Of a stretch of DNA of 30,211 bases, positions 24,510 through 30,143 are shown piece by piece. How positions within the stretch are numbered: the stretch's first letter is position 1; each line of letters starts with the position of its first letter. The stretch covers positions 1 through 30,211 of the IMG/VR virus record IMGVR_UViG_3300037481_000423. One strand, 5' to 3'. Under the pieces are notes generated by a model, which did no database searches, was not told the DNA's origin, and was given only the letters and a program-made list of their open reading frames with translations. Origin of the DNA: a virus. Position numbers and translations under genes: made by a program.

Positions 24510-26048
24510 TCATCGCCAACTTGCAGGACGAAATGGAATTTTTTGTTTAAGTATTCTGTTTGACCTAACCTTTTTCTTCCACTGATCGATTAACTTGGTG
24601 CGTGTTTCATAATCAGCAAAGTTCGGTATCGATTCTGCACATTCTAATGCAAGAGCTAATGACATAACTAGGTCGTCGTGTTTGCCCTTTTTGGCGGCAG
24701 CCGAACCTGTCTTTGTAGGTACAAGACTGATAATCTCATCAACAAGGTCTTTGTGTAGTTCCTGAAAGTGGTTGTTCTCCAACATCTCTCTCAGGCGTTC
24801 CATAATCCTTATTTTAGATGTCTTGTTTGTGAGCCAGTCTTTGCCCTTGTCATCTTTCCACAAGTCAAGGCCCCACTGTTCCAAGAGGCCGATGACAACG
24901 GCGCCCATACTGTTTCCTTCACAGAGAACCAACGCATCGTTCCAGTGCGATTGCTGTTCAAATACTACCTCAGCAAACTTAAATGGTGGAATGTCGTTGC
25001 TGTGATAGTGATAGACTGGCTGACGTGTAGTAGTGCTGACAACAGTAATTGTACTGTAATCACCACCGGTGCCACCACTAACATCAACGCCCATCGCATA
25101 CTTCTCACCTTCAATTGGCTCTTCGTATTCGTAGTGCGGTCCTCTGCCCATATGAACTGACTGAAGACCAGAGAGCGCTTCTCGGCTCAACCAGTTTATA
25201 GACTTAGTGTAGAAGGCTTCATCAATGGTGGCAGGAAATTCACGGTGGAACTTCTCATAGCCCATTGACTTGATTTGCTGATGGCGCCAGTAAAGCTGAG
25301 AGAGATTGATGCCCAAGTCTTTGCGGACTTTCTGTTCTTCCTCAGATGTCTTAGGTACTGCACCTTGACCAAAGCGGGGCTGTGACTTGTACTTGTCTTC
25401 TTTGTGCCAAGGAAAGAAGGCAAGCGTCCATTCGTTCGTCTTGTCTTTGGCACCTTTGACCAAGTTGTGGTAGAAGTCGTCTGCTTCTTTGACTGTAGTC
25501 TCAATGACTATTTGTCCGTCACCAACTGAAGAGATGACGTTGGATAGAAGTTCGTTCTGATCGTCGAAGAAAGCAAATTCAGAAATGTGTGCTGAAGTGA
25601 AGCTGTAAGAGCGTGTTGCTCCTGCCTTACCTCCTGCTGAGAAACACTTGAGCTCAGATCCTGTATCTGAAAACTTAAGTGTGCCTTTGCTGTCGTTTGA
25701 TAAGCGTCGTTGCAAAGCCTTTGGCAAGGAGATGTAGAAGCTCTTGTCGATGCTGTGTAAGTGGTTCGCTGATTCACGTGTATAAGAGATGACGGCGTGT
25801 TTGAGAGGTTCTCCACTGCGCCAAGATTTCCACAAGAACCAAGCTCGTGTAACGGTAGAAATACCAAGTTGTCGTGCTTTAACAATGACAATCCTATTCG
25901 AGGTTTCAAGTATACGGAGATATTCTTCTTGCGTAGGTGTAAGAACAAATGGCACAAGCTTAGAGGCGTTGTTGTCAAACACCTGAAGTAAAGAGAAGAA
26001 AGCACGAGGATCTTCTCGTAGCTTGGCTATTGCTTCGGATTTAGACAC
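24510..26048 (-). CDS. terL: Terminase large subunit, ATPase and nuclease (512 aa)
   Basis: TerL packages the DNA into the prohead and cuts the concatemer. The Walker A variant KARQLGIST is at residues 57-65, Walker B HISEFAFF at about 154-161 with Glu157, and the coupling motif IETT at 182-185. The RNase H-like nuclease domain has Asp322 in MGVDVSGGTGGD, Glu377 in LVLCEGNS and Asp458/459 in KHDDLVMSLA. All key residues are present, and the segment REFPATIDEAFYT is typical of the family. The start codon is GTG inside a TAGTG overlap with the small-terminase candidate, so it depends on coupling. Confidence 0.95.
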   Translation of the reverse strand: MSKSEAIAKLREDPRAFFSLLQVFDNNASKLVPFVLTPTQEEYLRILETSNRIVIVKARQLGISTVTRAWFLWKSWRSGEPLKHAVISYTRESANHLHSIDKSFYISLPKALQRRLSNDSKGTLKFSDTGSELKCFSAGGKAGATRSYSFTSAHISEFAFFDDQNELLSNVISSVGDGQIVIETTVKEADDFYHNLVKGAKDKTNEWTLAFFPWHKEDKYKSQPRFGQGAVPKTSEEEQKVRKDLGINLSQLYWRHQQIKSMGYEKFHREFPATIDEAFYTKSINWLSREALSGLQSVHMGRGPHYEYEEPIEGEKYAMGVDVSGGTGGDYSTITVVSTTTRQPVYHYHSNDIPPFKFAEVVFEQQSHWNDALVLCEGNSMGAVVIGLLEQWGLDLWKDDKGKDWLTNKTSKIRIMERLREMLENNHFQELHKDLVDEIISLVPTKTGSAAAKKGKHDDLVMSLALALECAESIPNFADYETRTKLIDQWKKKVRSNRILKQKIPFRPASWR

Positions 26049-26302
26049 TAGTCTTTACCGCCCTCAATTACCTTGAGCCAGTTGTCGTCATCTTTCAGAA
26101 CACCATTGCCCTCAAGCTTCTTAATCTTAGTTAGAAGCTCAGCCATCTCAAAGAGATTACGAGGCGACATCTTGTAGTCTTCCAGTGCATTAGCATCTAA
26201 ACCAACAAGCATCAGTTCCTGAAGGAAGATCTCTATTTTGTTATTCTTCAGCGCAGTCTTCATACGCTTGATACGTTGTGCAAATGTTACCGGTCTGGCC
26301 AT
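26048..26302 (-). CDS. Candidate terminase small subunit (84 aa)
   Basis: A small, helical, basic-then-acidic protein directly upstream of and translationally coupled to terL, the place of the DNA-recognition subunit. At 84 residues it is shorter than usual small terminases (about 140-180), and a clear helix-turn-helix is not obvious, so it may be a minimal form with only the oligomerisation helices. The ATG at 26302 is preferred because AGGAGG lies 6 bases upstream; the ATG at 26308 touches the same AGGAGG. The repeat-rich region just upstream could be its binding site. Confidence 0.6.
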   Translation of the reverse strand: MARPVTFAQRIKRMKTALKNNKIEIFLQELMLVGLDANALEDYKMSPRNLFEMAELLTKIKKLEGNGVLKDDDNWLKVIEGGKD

Positions 26303-26304
26303 GT

Positions 26305-26343
26305 TCATCCTCCTGTGGAGGTTTCACATTCGTTACACTTCAT
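26305..26343 (-). CDS. Leader peptide of the late operon (12 aa)
   Basis: ATG at 26343-26341 follows GGAGG by 6 bases and opens a frame encoding MKCNECETSTGG, ending in TGA at 26307-26305. Its last codons contain the AGGAGG used by the next gene. The message can fold twice: TACACT/AGTGTA with the leader ATG in the loop, and CCTCC-ACA-GGAGG, which hides the next ribosome binding site. Translation of the leader would open the second hairpin. The peptide has a CxxC pair, which may be chance. Confidence 0.5.
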   Translation of the reverse strand: MKCNECETSTGG

Positions 26344-26357
26344 AGTGTACCTCCAAT

Positions 26358-26368
26358 GATACATATTA
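26358..26368 (-). promoter_or_regulatory. Promoter-like element TAATATGTATC before the late operon
   Basis: The 11 bases TAATATGTATC occur on the minus strand 15-25 bases before the leader ATG, and again in the same setting at 28726-28736. TTTTGG precedes both at slightly different distance. This could be a -10 region or a phage-specific activator site for late transcription; no good -35 is visible. Confidence 0.45.
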
Positions 26369-26571
26369 CACCAAAATTGCACTTTTTCTTTCAGCCAAAA
26401 AAAATTTTTCACATAATCACATTTTTATCATTAGTCATCAAGTGATCATCATTTTTATCATAGCATCATAGAGAGAACGTCAGTTTAAAAAATGCTCGGG
26501 AATCTCTCGGGCCTATTTCACCATACTGACAACTTGTACAATTTGGGCCCCCCATAGTCGTATACGCGCTG

Positions 26572-26615
26572 ACCGACCACTACACACCGACCCCGCTCCA
26601 CCGCATGCACCGACC
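26572..26615 (+). repeat. Three ACCGACC repeats, with inverted copies at the far side
   Basis: ACCGACC is at 26572-26578, 26586-26592 and 26609-26615. The reverse complement GGTCGGT occurs twice, overlapping, at 27293-27303, so the repeat region is bracketed by inverted copies. Confidence 0.55.
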
Positions 26616-26804
26616 GCCATCCCCATGTACACGCCACACGGCTCCCTTTCCCCATCCACGGTAGAGGGCGTACACCATGGTCCCTTCATCTAGAGACAGA
26701 GAGACAGACATCCATAGACAGACACCGTGACAAGGGGACATTCATAGTCTATCATAAGCCGAAGTCAGGAGGTTTACAAGTCTATAGAGACAGACAGATA
26801 CAGA

Positions 26805-26823
26805 GCGCGCCGGTCAGCGCGCC
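26805..26823. repeat. GC palindrome 1
   Basis: GCGCGC (26805-26810) and GCGCGC (26817-26822) flank CGGTCA. This is an imperfect member of a set of three; the other two have perfect 8-bp arms. Confidence 0.7.
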
Positions 26824-26842
26824 TCATAGCCTCAGGCGGTGG

Positions 26843-26864
26843 TCATCATTATCAGAGGTCATCA
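26843..26864 (+). repeat. 22-bp direct repeat, copy 1
   Basis: Bases 26843-26864 are identical to 27045-27066. The unit contains TTATCA and AGAGGTCATCA. Both copies lie near a GC palindrome and a GA tract, so a larger module seems to be duplicated. Confidence 0.8.
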
Positions 26865-26962
26865 TATAATAGAGAGAGAGGGAGAGAGACATTGAGATGG
26901 TCACGAAGGGATGAGACATTATATAATCATCTTTTCATATTTACAAGAGGAGAGGGGGAAGA

Positions 26963-26980
26963 GCGCGCCGGACGGCGCGC
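26963..26980. repeat. GC palindrome 2
   Basis: GCGCGCCG and CGGCGCGC are perfect 8-bp arms around the dinucleotide GA. It lies 158 bases from the first copy. Confidence 0.8.
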
Positions 26981-27044
26981 CCCCAGTCTCTCTAACCAAA
27001 TATAGAAAGATAGTCATATAAGATAGAGAGAGAGACGCCGACTA

Positions 27045-27066
27045 TCATCATTATCAGAGGTCATCA
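27045..27066 (+). repeat. 22-bp direct repeat, copy 2
   Basis: Identical to 26843-26864. It opens the dense TTATCA array that runs to 27255. Confidence 0.8.
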
Positions 27067-27255
27067 AGTATTATCATAATCATCAGACATCATCAATCAT
27101 TATCAATCATTATCAAAATTATCAGAGACTGAGAGAGACTGTGAGCGCGCCGACCGGCGCGCCCTAAGAGACCGAGACCTTATCATCATTATCATCATGT
27201 CTTATCATAATCATCAATCATCAAATGTACAAGTCGACCGGCAAGTTCCTTATCA
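27051..27255 (+). repeat. TTATCA iteron-like array
   Basis: TTATCA occurs nine times here (27051, 27071, 27100, 27110, 27119, 27180, 27189, 27202, 27250), with three more at 26425, 26455 and 26849. All have the same orientation, and neighbouring copies are often 9-10 bases apart, about one helical turn. Such same-strand arrays are typical of iterons or initiator-binding sites. The word resembles the left half of a DnaA box (TTATCCACA), but no full box is seen. Confidence 0.65.
27145..27162. repeat. GC palindrome 3
   Basis: GCGCGCCG and CGGCGCGC are perfect 8-bp arms around the dinucleotide AC, 182 bases from copy 2. As in copies 1 and 2, GA precedes the left arm. Confidence 0.8.
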
Positions 27256-27391
27256 TCGATAAATCTGTAAATCGTTTTGTTGTAAATCTGAGGGTCGGTC
27301 GGTAGGCCAGGCAAGTGACACTGATCGAGAGATTAATTTACTGTGACTGACTGACTGAGAGACTGAGACACTGAGACTGAGAGACTGTGCC

Positions 27392-27637
27392 TTAAAGAAT
27401 GGAGACATCTTCGTCATTGAAGTAGAGCCATGCAGTTCCCTTGTCACCTCTCAGTATCTTGACAAAATGCCCTCTAGAATTGTGTGTATGCTTCTTCTCT
27501 GTACAGGCAGCTATTAATTGACGTGGGTCATCTGATTCCCATCCCCGTGGATCTGAAGAGATGATGAGAGATGTTTCTACTTCTCCTTTGAATCTGCTCC
27601 ATTGAATGACGTCTCCTACCTTTGGCTCTCTCTTCAT
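27392..27637 (-). CDS. Hypothetical small beta-rich protein (81 aa)
   Basis: The sequence begins KREPKVGDVIQWSRFKGEVE and alternates hydrophobic and polar residues, compatible with a small SH3-like or Tudor-like barrel. Two Trp and one Cys are present, with no membrane segment. GAGGAGG lies 7 bases before the ATG. It is the last gene of the early block, followed by the repeat region. The function is unknown; an early accessory or host-takeover protein is possible. Confidence 0.6.
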   Translation of the reverse strand: MKREPKVGDVIQWSRFKGEVETSLIISSDPRGWESDDPRQLIAACTEKKHTHNSRGHFVKILRGDKGTAWLYFNDEDVSIL

Positions 27638-27746
27638 AGCTCCCCCTCCTCTCTTATTGTTTTTTCTATGTGTCGACTACGCTCAGTCCCCTCATCTCTC
27701 TCTATCAGACTAAGGGATTTCTATAATATACCGCCCCCAGACCGCT
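27638..27746 (-). promoter_or_regulatory. Leader of the last early gene
   Basis: A 109-bp gap with a TATATTATAG segment on the minus strand (around 27722-27731), preceded by GGGGGCGG. It could be a separate promoter for the 81-residue gene. A very short frame MRGLSVVDT is also present but has no good ribosome binding site. Evidence is weak. Confidence 0.3.
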
Positions 27747-28076
27747 TTATTCCTCTCCCGAACTGGGTTCATAATCGGCATCTTGGAGATGTTTTTGTAT
27801 ATTTTTGGCTGTATTAAGCTGCTTTAGATACATCTTAATGAAGTCGTCAAGGTCAGCAATCTTCTTCTGGTGGTCATTCTTCCTCTTGACAAACTTCGCC
27901 AGTTCTTTCTCTAACTGCTTCACCTCTTCAGGCATTGTCTCTTTGGTGTCACATTCCTTGCATACACGTCTGAGGTATGATGATGTTTCACTTGGTCCCC
28001 ATGCAATGTTGAATGCTGTCCAAGGTTTGATCGCTCTACATGTAACGCACTGTCTCATCTCTTTAACGATTTTCAT
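27747..28076 (-). CDS. Zinc-binding coiled-coil protein (109 aa)
   Basis: Cys10/Cys13 and Cys39/Cys42 (RQCVTCRAIKPWTAF, then RRVCKEC) form a zinc ribbon of the type found at the start of many phage HNH-endonuclease and DNA-associated proteins. No HNH catalytic residues follow. Residues 50-95 are a charged coiled coil. The start at 28076 is chosen for its AGGAG 7 bases upstream; an ATG at 28115 also exists. It overlaps the preceding small zinc gene by 14 bases. It may bind DNA or a host protein. Confidence 0.65.
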   Translation of the reverse strand: MKIVKEMRQCVTCRAIKPWTAFNIAWGPSETSSYLRRVCKECDTKETMPEEVKQLEKELAKFVKRKNDHQKKIADLDDFIKMYLKQLNTAKNIQKHLQDADYEPSSGEE

Positions 28077-28260
28077 CTGCTTCTCCTTCAGGTGTTTGAC
28101 GGTTTGGGTTTTCACTGCACTGTTCGAAATGCCAGCGGAACATTACGTTTCCTCTTCCCTCTACATAGCAGTGAGGGCATGTGACTTCGGGATATTGGGC
28201 TCTTGGTTTGCTCTGCTTCCCTCCCTTCTTCATTCCCCCTCCTCTATAAGCTCTCTTCAT
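28063..28260 (-). CDS. Small zinc-finger protein, CPHC-H-C type (65 aa)
   Basis: The segment CPHCYVEGRGNVMFRWHFEQ followed by Cys gives Cys28, Cys31, His44 and Cys48. It matches a zinc motif (CPHC...G...M.RWHF..C) often attached to phage homing endonucleases and found alone in many phage genomes. Here it stands alone after a Lys/Arg/Gly-rich N terminus. The ATG at 28260 is supported by the ATGA overlap with the upstream stop and by AGGAG 8 bases before it; another ATG at 28233 has a very strong GAGGAGG. It is likely to bind nucleic acid. Confidence 0.7.
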   Translation of the reverse strand: MKRAYRGGGMKKGGKQSKPRAQYPEVTCPHCYVEGRGNVMFRWHFEQCSENPNRQTPEGEADENR

Positions 28261-28562
28261 AGTCTTGCTCCTTCGCCCTTGACAAACACGACTTCTTGGA
28301 CTTCTCCACTGACTAGACACTGGGCTGCAACTACCTCGTTGTAAATGTCAGGAACCGCCCGAAGCATACTGTCTACTGCCATTCTGTATTTGTTTGCAAT
28401 ACTTAGTGCGCCTCGGGTCACAAGCAGACCAACACATTCTTTATCGATTAGGAGAGAGACATAGTCGCTGTTGTCTAAGTAGTCGACTAGCAGAATAGGA
28501 TGAGGTGTTAGCCTCTTGAAATTCAGTAGTGTCCCAGGTGGATGTACAGATTCAGTGTTCAT
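28257..28562 (-). CDS. Hypothetical early protein (101 aa)
   Basis: A mixed alpha/beta protein (starts MNTESVHPPGTLLNFKRL) with no recognisable motif, two Cys and no membrane segment. The ATG at 28562 has GGAG 8 bases upstream; another ATG two codons earlier is too close to that site. It overlaps the 52-residue gene before it by 11 bases and the zinc-finger gene after it by 4 (ATGA), so it is part of a tightly coupled operon. Function unknown. Confidence 0.65.
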   Translation of the reverse strand: MNTESVHPPGTLLNFKRLTPHPILLVDYLDNSDYVSLLIDKECVGLLVTRGALSIANKYRMAVDSMLRAVPDIYNEVVAAQCLVSGEVQEVVFVKGEGARL

Positions 28563-28710
28563 CTTCATCTCTCCAGTTCTGAGGATTGGACATAAAGTCT
28601 CTCTCTCGTAGTTCAACCTCTATCAGATGTGCAATCGCCTTTAGTTGTCCCTCATCCAGAACATTTAAGTTGTCTAAAAACCTTTTGACTGTCTGTGCAA
28701 AGTCTTCCAT
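28552..28710 (-). CDS. Small acidic early protein (52 aa)
   Basis: MEDFAQTVKRFLDNLNVLDE, followed by a helical segment and an acidic tail (NWRDEDEH). The reading frame extends upstream, but ATG at 28710 has a very good AAGGAGG 6 bases before it, and it lies just after the TAATATGTATC element. It is the first gene of the unit that starts beyond the terminator at 28779-28814. A short helical protein with no recognised family. Confidence 0.65.
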   Translation of the reverse strand: MEDFAQTVKRFLDNLNVLDEGQLKAIAHLIEVELRERDFMSNPQNWRDEDEH

Positions 28711-28725
28711 TACCGCCTCCTTATA

Positions 28726-28736
28726 GATACATATTA
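28726..28736 (-). promoter_or_regulatory. Promoter-like element TAATATGTATC before the second early unit
   Basis: Identical 11 bases to the element before the leader peptide of the late operon (26358-26368). It lies between a strong terminator and the first ribosome binding site of the next unit, where a promoter is expected. On this copy TG plus one base precedes TAATAT, as in an extended -10. Confidence 0.5.
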
Positions 28737-28778
28737 CCATCACGCCCAAAAATCTACATTTCTTATAAAATAAAAGGC

Positions 28779-28814
28779 AAAAAAAAGACGCCCCCACACC
28801 ATTGTGAGAGCGCC
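28779..28814 (-). terminator. Rho-independent terminator of the first early unit
   Basis: On the minus strand a 12-bp stem with three G-T wobbles (28803-28814 with 28787-28798) and a 4-base loop is followed directly by eight Ts (28786-28779). It lies 60 bases after the stop of the 59-residue gene and separates the nuclease unit from the small-protein unit. Confidence 0.8.
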
Positions 28815-28874
28815 TTAATTGAAGAGATTCACGTTCTTTAATAAGTTTGTGGTGTTGTCGCCACATCTCGCATC

Positions 28875-29054
28875 TTACAGTGTATCTCTAGATTGTTCAT
28901 AACTAAATGAACCACACACATAAGTTTTTAGTTTGATTATCTGCATCTGCATCTTCAGGACTTGTGTCTCCATCTCTTCAATCTGAAAGATGATGCTGTC
29001 AAATTCGCTCTTACTTTCAGCAGCTCTCGCCTCAAGGTCTCCATATGTCTCCAT
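28875..29054 (-). CDS. Small coiled-coil protein (59 aa)
   Basis: The frame METYGDLEARAAESKSEFDS continues as a Met/Gln/Glu-rich helix with heptad-like spacing (IIFQIEEMETQVLKMQMQII). The ATG lies two bases after the nuclease gene stop, and its AGGAG is inside the last codons of that gene, so the two are coupled. The stop is TAA at 28875-28877, followed by the terminator. It could be a partner or inhibitor of the nuclease. No family is recognised. Confidence 0.65.
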   Translation of the reverse strand: METYGDLEARAAESKSEFDSIIFQIEEMETQVLKMQMQIIKLKTYVCGSFSYEQSRDTL

Positions 29055-29056
29055 CT

Positions 29057-29548
29057 CTATTCTCCTTTTACCATTGTAAGAAATCCTGGTAACGACTTAC
29101 CTTCTACACCACCGTTCCAGCTGAATAAGCCTATCCATCCTCTTGCGTCTTTACAACCGTTGTCAGCTCTTGTCAACCTTCCATCATATTCTTTCAGGAA
29201 CTTGATAACCTCTTGTGCCTGATAGAGAAACCATGTGTTGCAGCTTCTGTCCTGAAAAGCTATGATGTCTACATCAGGATGGAACCAGTGAGGACGTCTT
29301 GTTTGATTATCATCCGCCCAAACTTCAACACAAACAGTTGGATATCCGCCAGCCAAAGACTTTACTTCAACAGTTCTGTCAACAGTTCCCAGTCCAGTTT
29401 CGATAGTCACCCGAAGATCATAAGGATAACGACTGTGGTCTACCTTCTGTATTGCACGAACTGTGGTCATCTTGGTCTTTAGAACCTGTGCAAAATCTCT
29501 TTCAGCCTTCTCACCTAACTTTAAGTCAATGTCAAATGTTCTAGTCAT
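29057..29548 (-). CDS. PD-(D/E)XK family nuclease (163 aa)
   Basis: The motif pattern is Glu13/Glu16 in LGEKAERDF, Asp44 in RYPYDLRV and Glu61-x-Lys63 in TVEVKSLAGG, followed by VDIIAFQDRS and LYQAQEVIKFL. This is the order of the PD-(D/E)XK fold, as in Holliday-junction and recombination nucleases. The frame is open further upstream, but ATG at 29548 has AGGAG 7 bases before it. Together with the RusA-like protein it would process recombination or replication intermediates, or degrade host DNA. The exact substrate is unknown. Confidence 0.75.
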   Translation of the reverse strand: MTRTFDIDLKLGEKAERDFAQVLKTKMTTVRAIQKVDHSRYPYDLRVTIETGLGTVDRTVEVKSLAGGYPTVCVEVWADDNQTRRPHWFHPDVDIIAFQDRSCNTWFLYQAQEVIKFLKEYDGRLTRADNGCKDARGWIGLFSWNGGVEGKSLPGFLTMVKGE

Positions 29549-29738
29549 CTTATCTCCTATGTTAGTAAGTAGGAGACTGCTTCTGACTAAGGCGAGCAGT
29601 TTTGTTCCTACGAATTTACATAGGTTGTGACAAAAGATTTTGACAAAAATGTACAAACTTTTTTTGTAAATAGTTTGACTTCATCTGATTCACGAGAATG
29701 ACTTCTGTTGAGGCTCGTTCTCCAATTGATAATCTATA
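29549..29738 (-). promoter_or_regulatory. Intergenic region with candidate sigma70-type promoter and palindrome
   Basis: TTGTCA (29641-29646), 18 bp, TATGTA (29617-29622) reads as a promoter for the nuclease gene on the minus strand. Just upstream lies the palindrome TACAAA-CTTTT-TTTGTA (29652-29668). A similar ACAAA-C-TTTGT palindrome occurs at 131-141, near the start of the RusA-like gene, which hints at a shared operator. The 190-bp gap holds no gene. Confidence 0.45.
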
Positions 29739-30143
29739 TTAGTTAAGGGCACAAGGTGGTAGGAAAGGAAACGTCGTGACTTCTGAGGTAGGTGTAATGT
29801 CTTTGGTGACAGTGATCTTCAGACACCACCGCTTACCATAAACCTTACGCATCTGAAGAGAAGTAATTTGACTATCGTCTTGGTAGACCAGTTCATTCAT
29901 CACATCACAGACTGTGTCACTAAAATTCTGAAGGTCTCTCTTTCTCTTGTCAGGAACAGTCACTTCTATTTTGACAGCTACATCTCCACTTTCTATCATC
30001 TCACCTCGCCACTGAGACTGAATAGCATCGAACAAGTCTCTCTCAAAAGAGACAACGACTTGGTCTTTGTAAATTCTACCTCTAGCAGCTTTCATTCTGT
30101 TCTTCTTAGAGATTACTGGCAAGTCATAAACTTCTACTTCCAT
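29739..30143 (-). CDS. rusA: RusA-like Holliday junction resolvase, altered active site (134 aa)
   Basis: The segment KRKRDLQNFSDTVCDVMNEL followed by VYQDDSQITSLQMRK aligns with the core of RusA (RDxDNxxK...DALN...DDsqI....K). RusA enzymes cut Holliday junctions as dimers. In E. coli RusA the residues Asp70, Asp72, Asp91 and Lys76 are needed. Here the first Asp and the later Asp-Asp pair are kept, but the second Asp is Gln and the Lys position is Asp. The ATG at 30143 is preferred over a GTG two codons earlier; GAGGAAGG is just upstream. It is the first early gene. Confidence 0.8.
   Translation of the reverse strand: MEVEVYDLPVISKKNRMKAARGRIYKDQVVVSFERDLFDAIQSQWRGEMIESGDVAVKIEVTVPDKRKRDLQNFSDTVCDVMNELVYQDDSQITSLQMRKVYGKRWCLKITVTKDITPTSEVTTFPFLPPCALN

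Larger units (their letters stand above)
26344..27391. other. Gene-free repeat region, candidate origin and/or packaging site
   Basis: This 1-kb stretch lies between the early block and the small-terminase candidate and has no credible gene. Composition changes abruptly: CA/CCG-rich near 26570-26680, purine runs (26871-26889, 26945-26963, 27021-27034), TTATCA repeats, three GC palindromes and GACTGAGA-type simple repeats (27340-27390). Cos or pac sites and phage origins are often beside terS and repeat-rich, so either role fits. Which one cannot be told from sequence. Confidence 0.65.

Noticed and set aside
26344-27391. CRISPR-like array
   Set aside because: Repeats are short, unevenly spaced and of several kinds; there are no regular spacers and no cas genes.
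27253-27447. 64-codon minus-strand frame in the simple-repeat area
   Set aside because: It runs through GACTGAGA-type repeats giving a Ser/Val/Leu pattern, starts inside the 81-residue gene in another frame and has no ribosome binding site.
27805-28344. 179-codon plus-strand frame opposite the zinc-protein genes
   Set aside because: The minus-strand genes there have clear ribosome binding sites, overlaps and Cys/His motifs; the plus frame is a hydrophobic Ser/Leu/Phe shadow.
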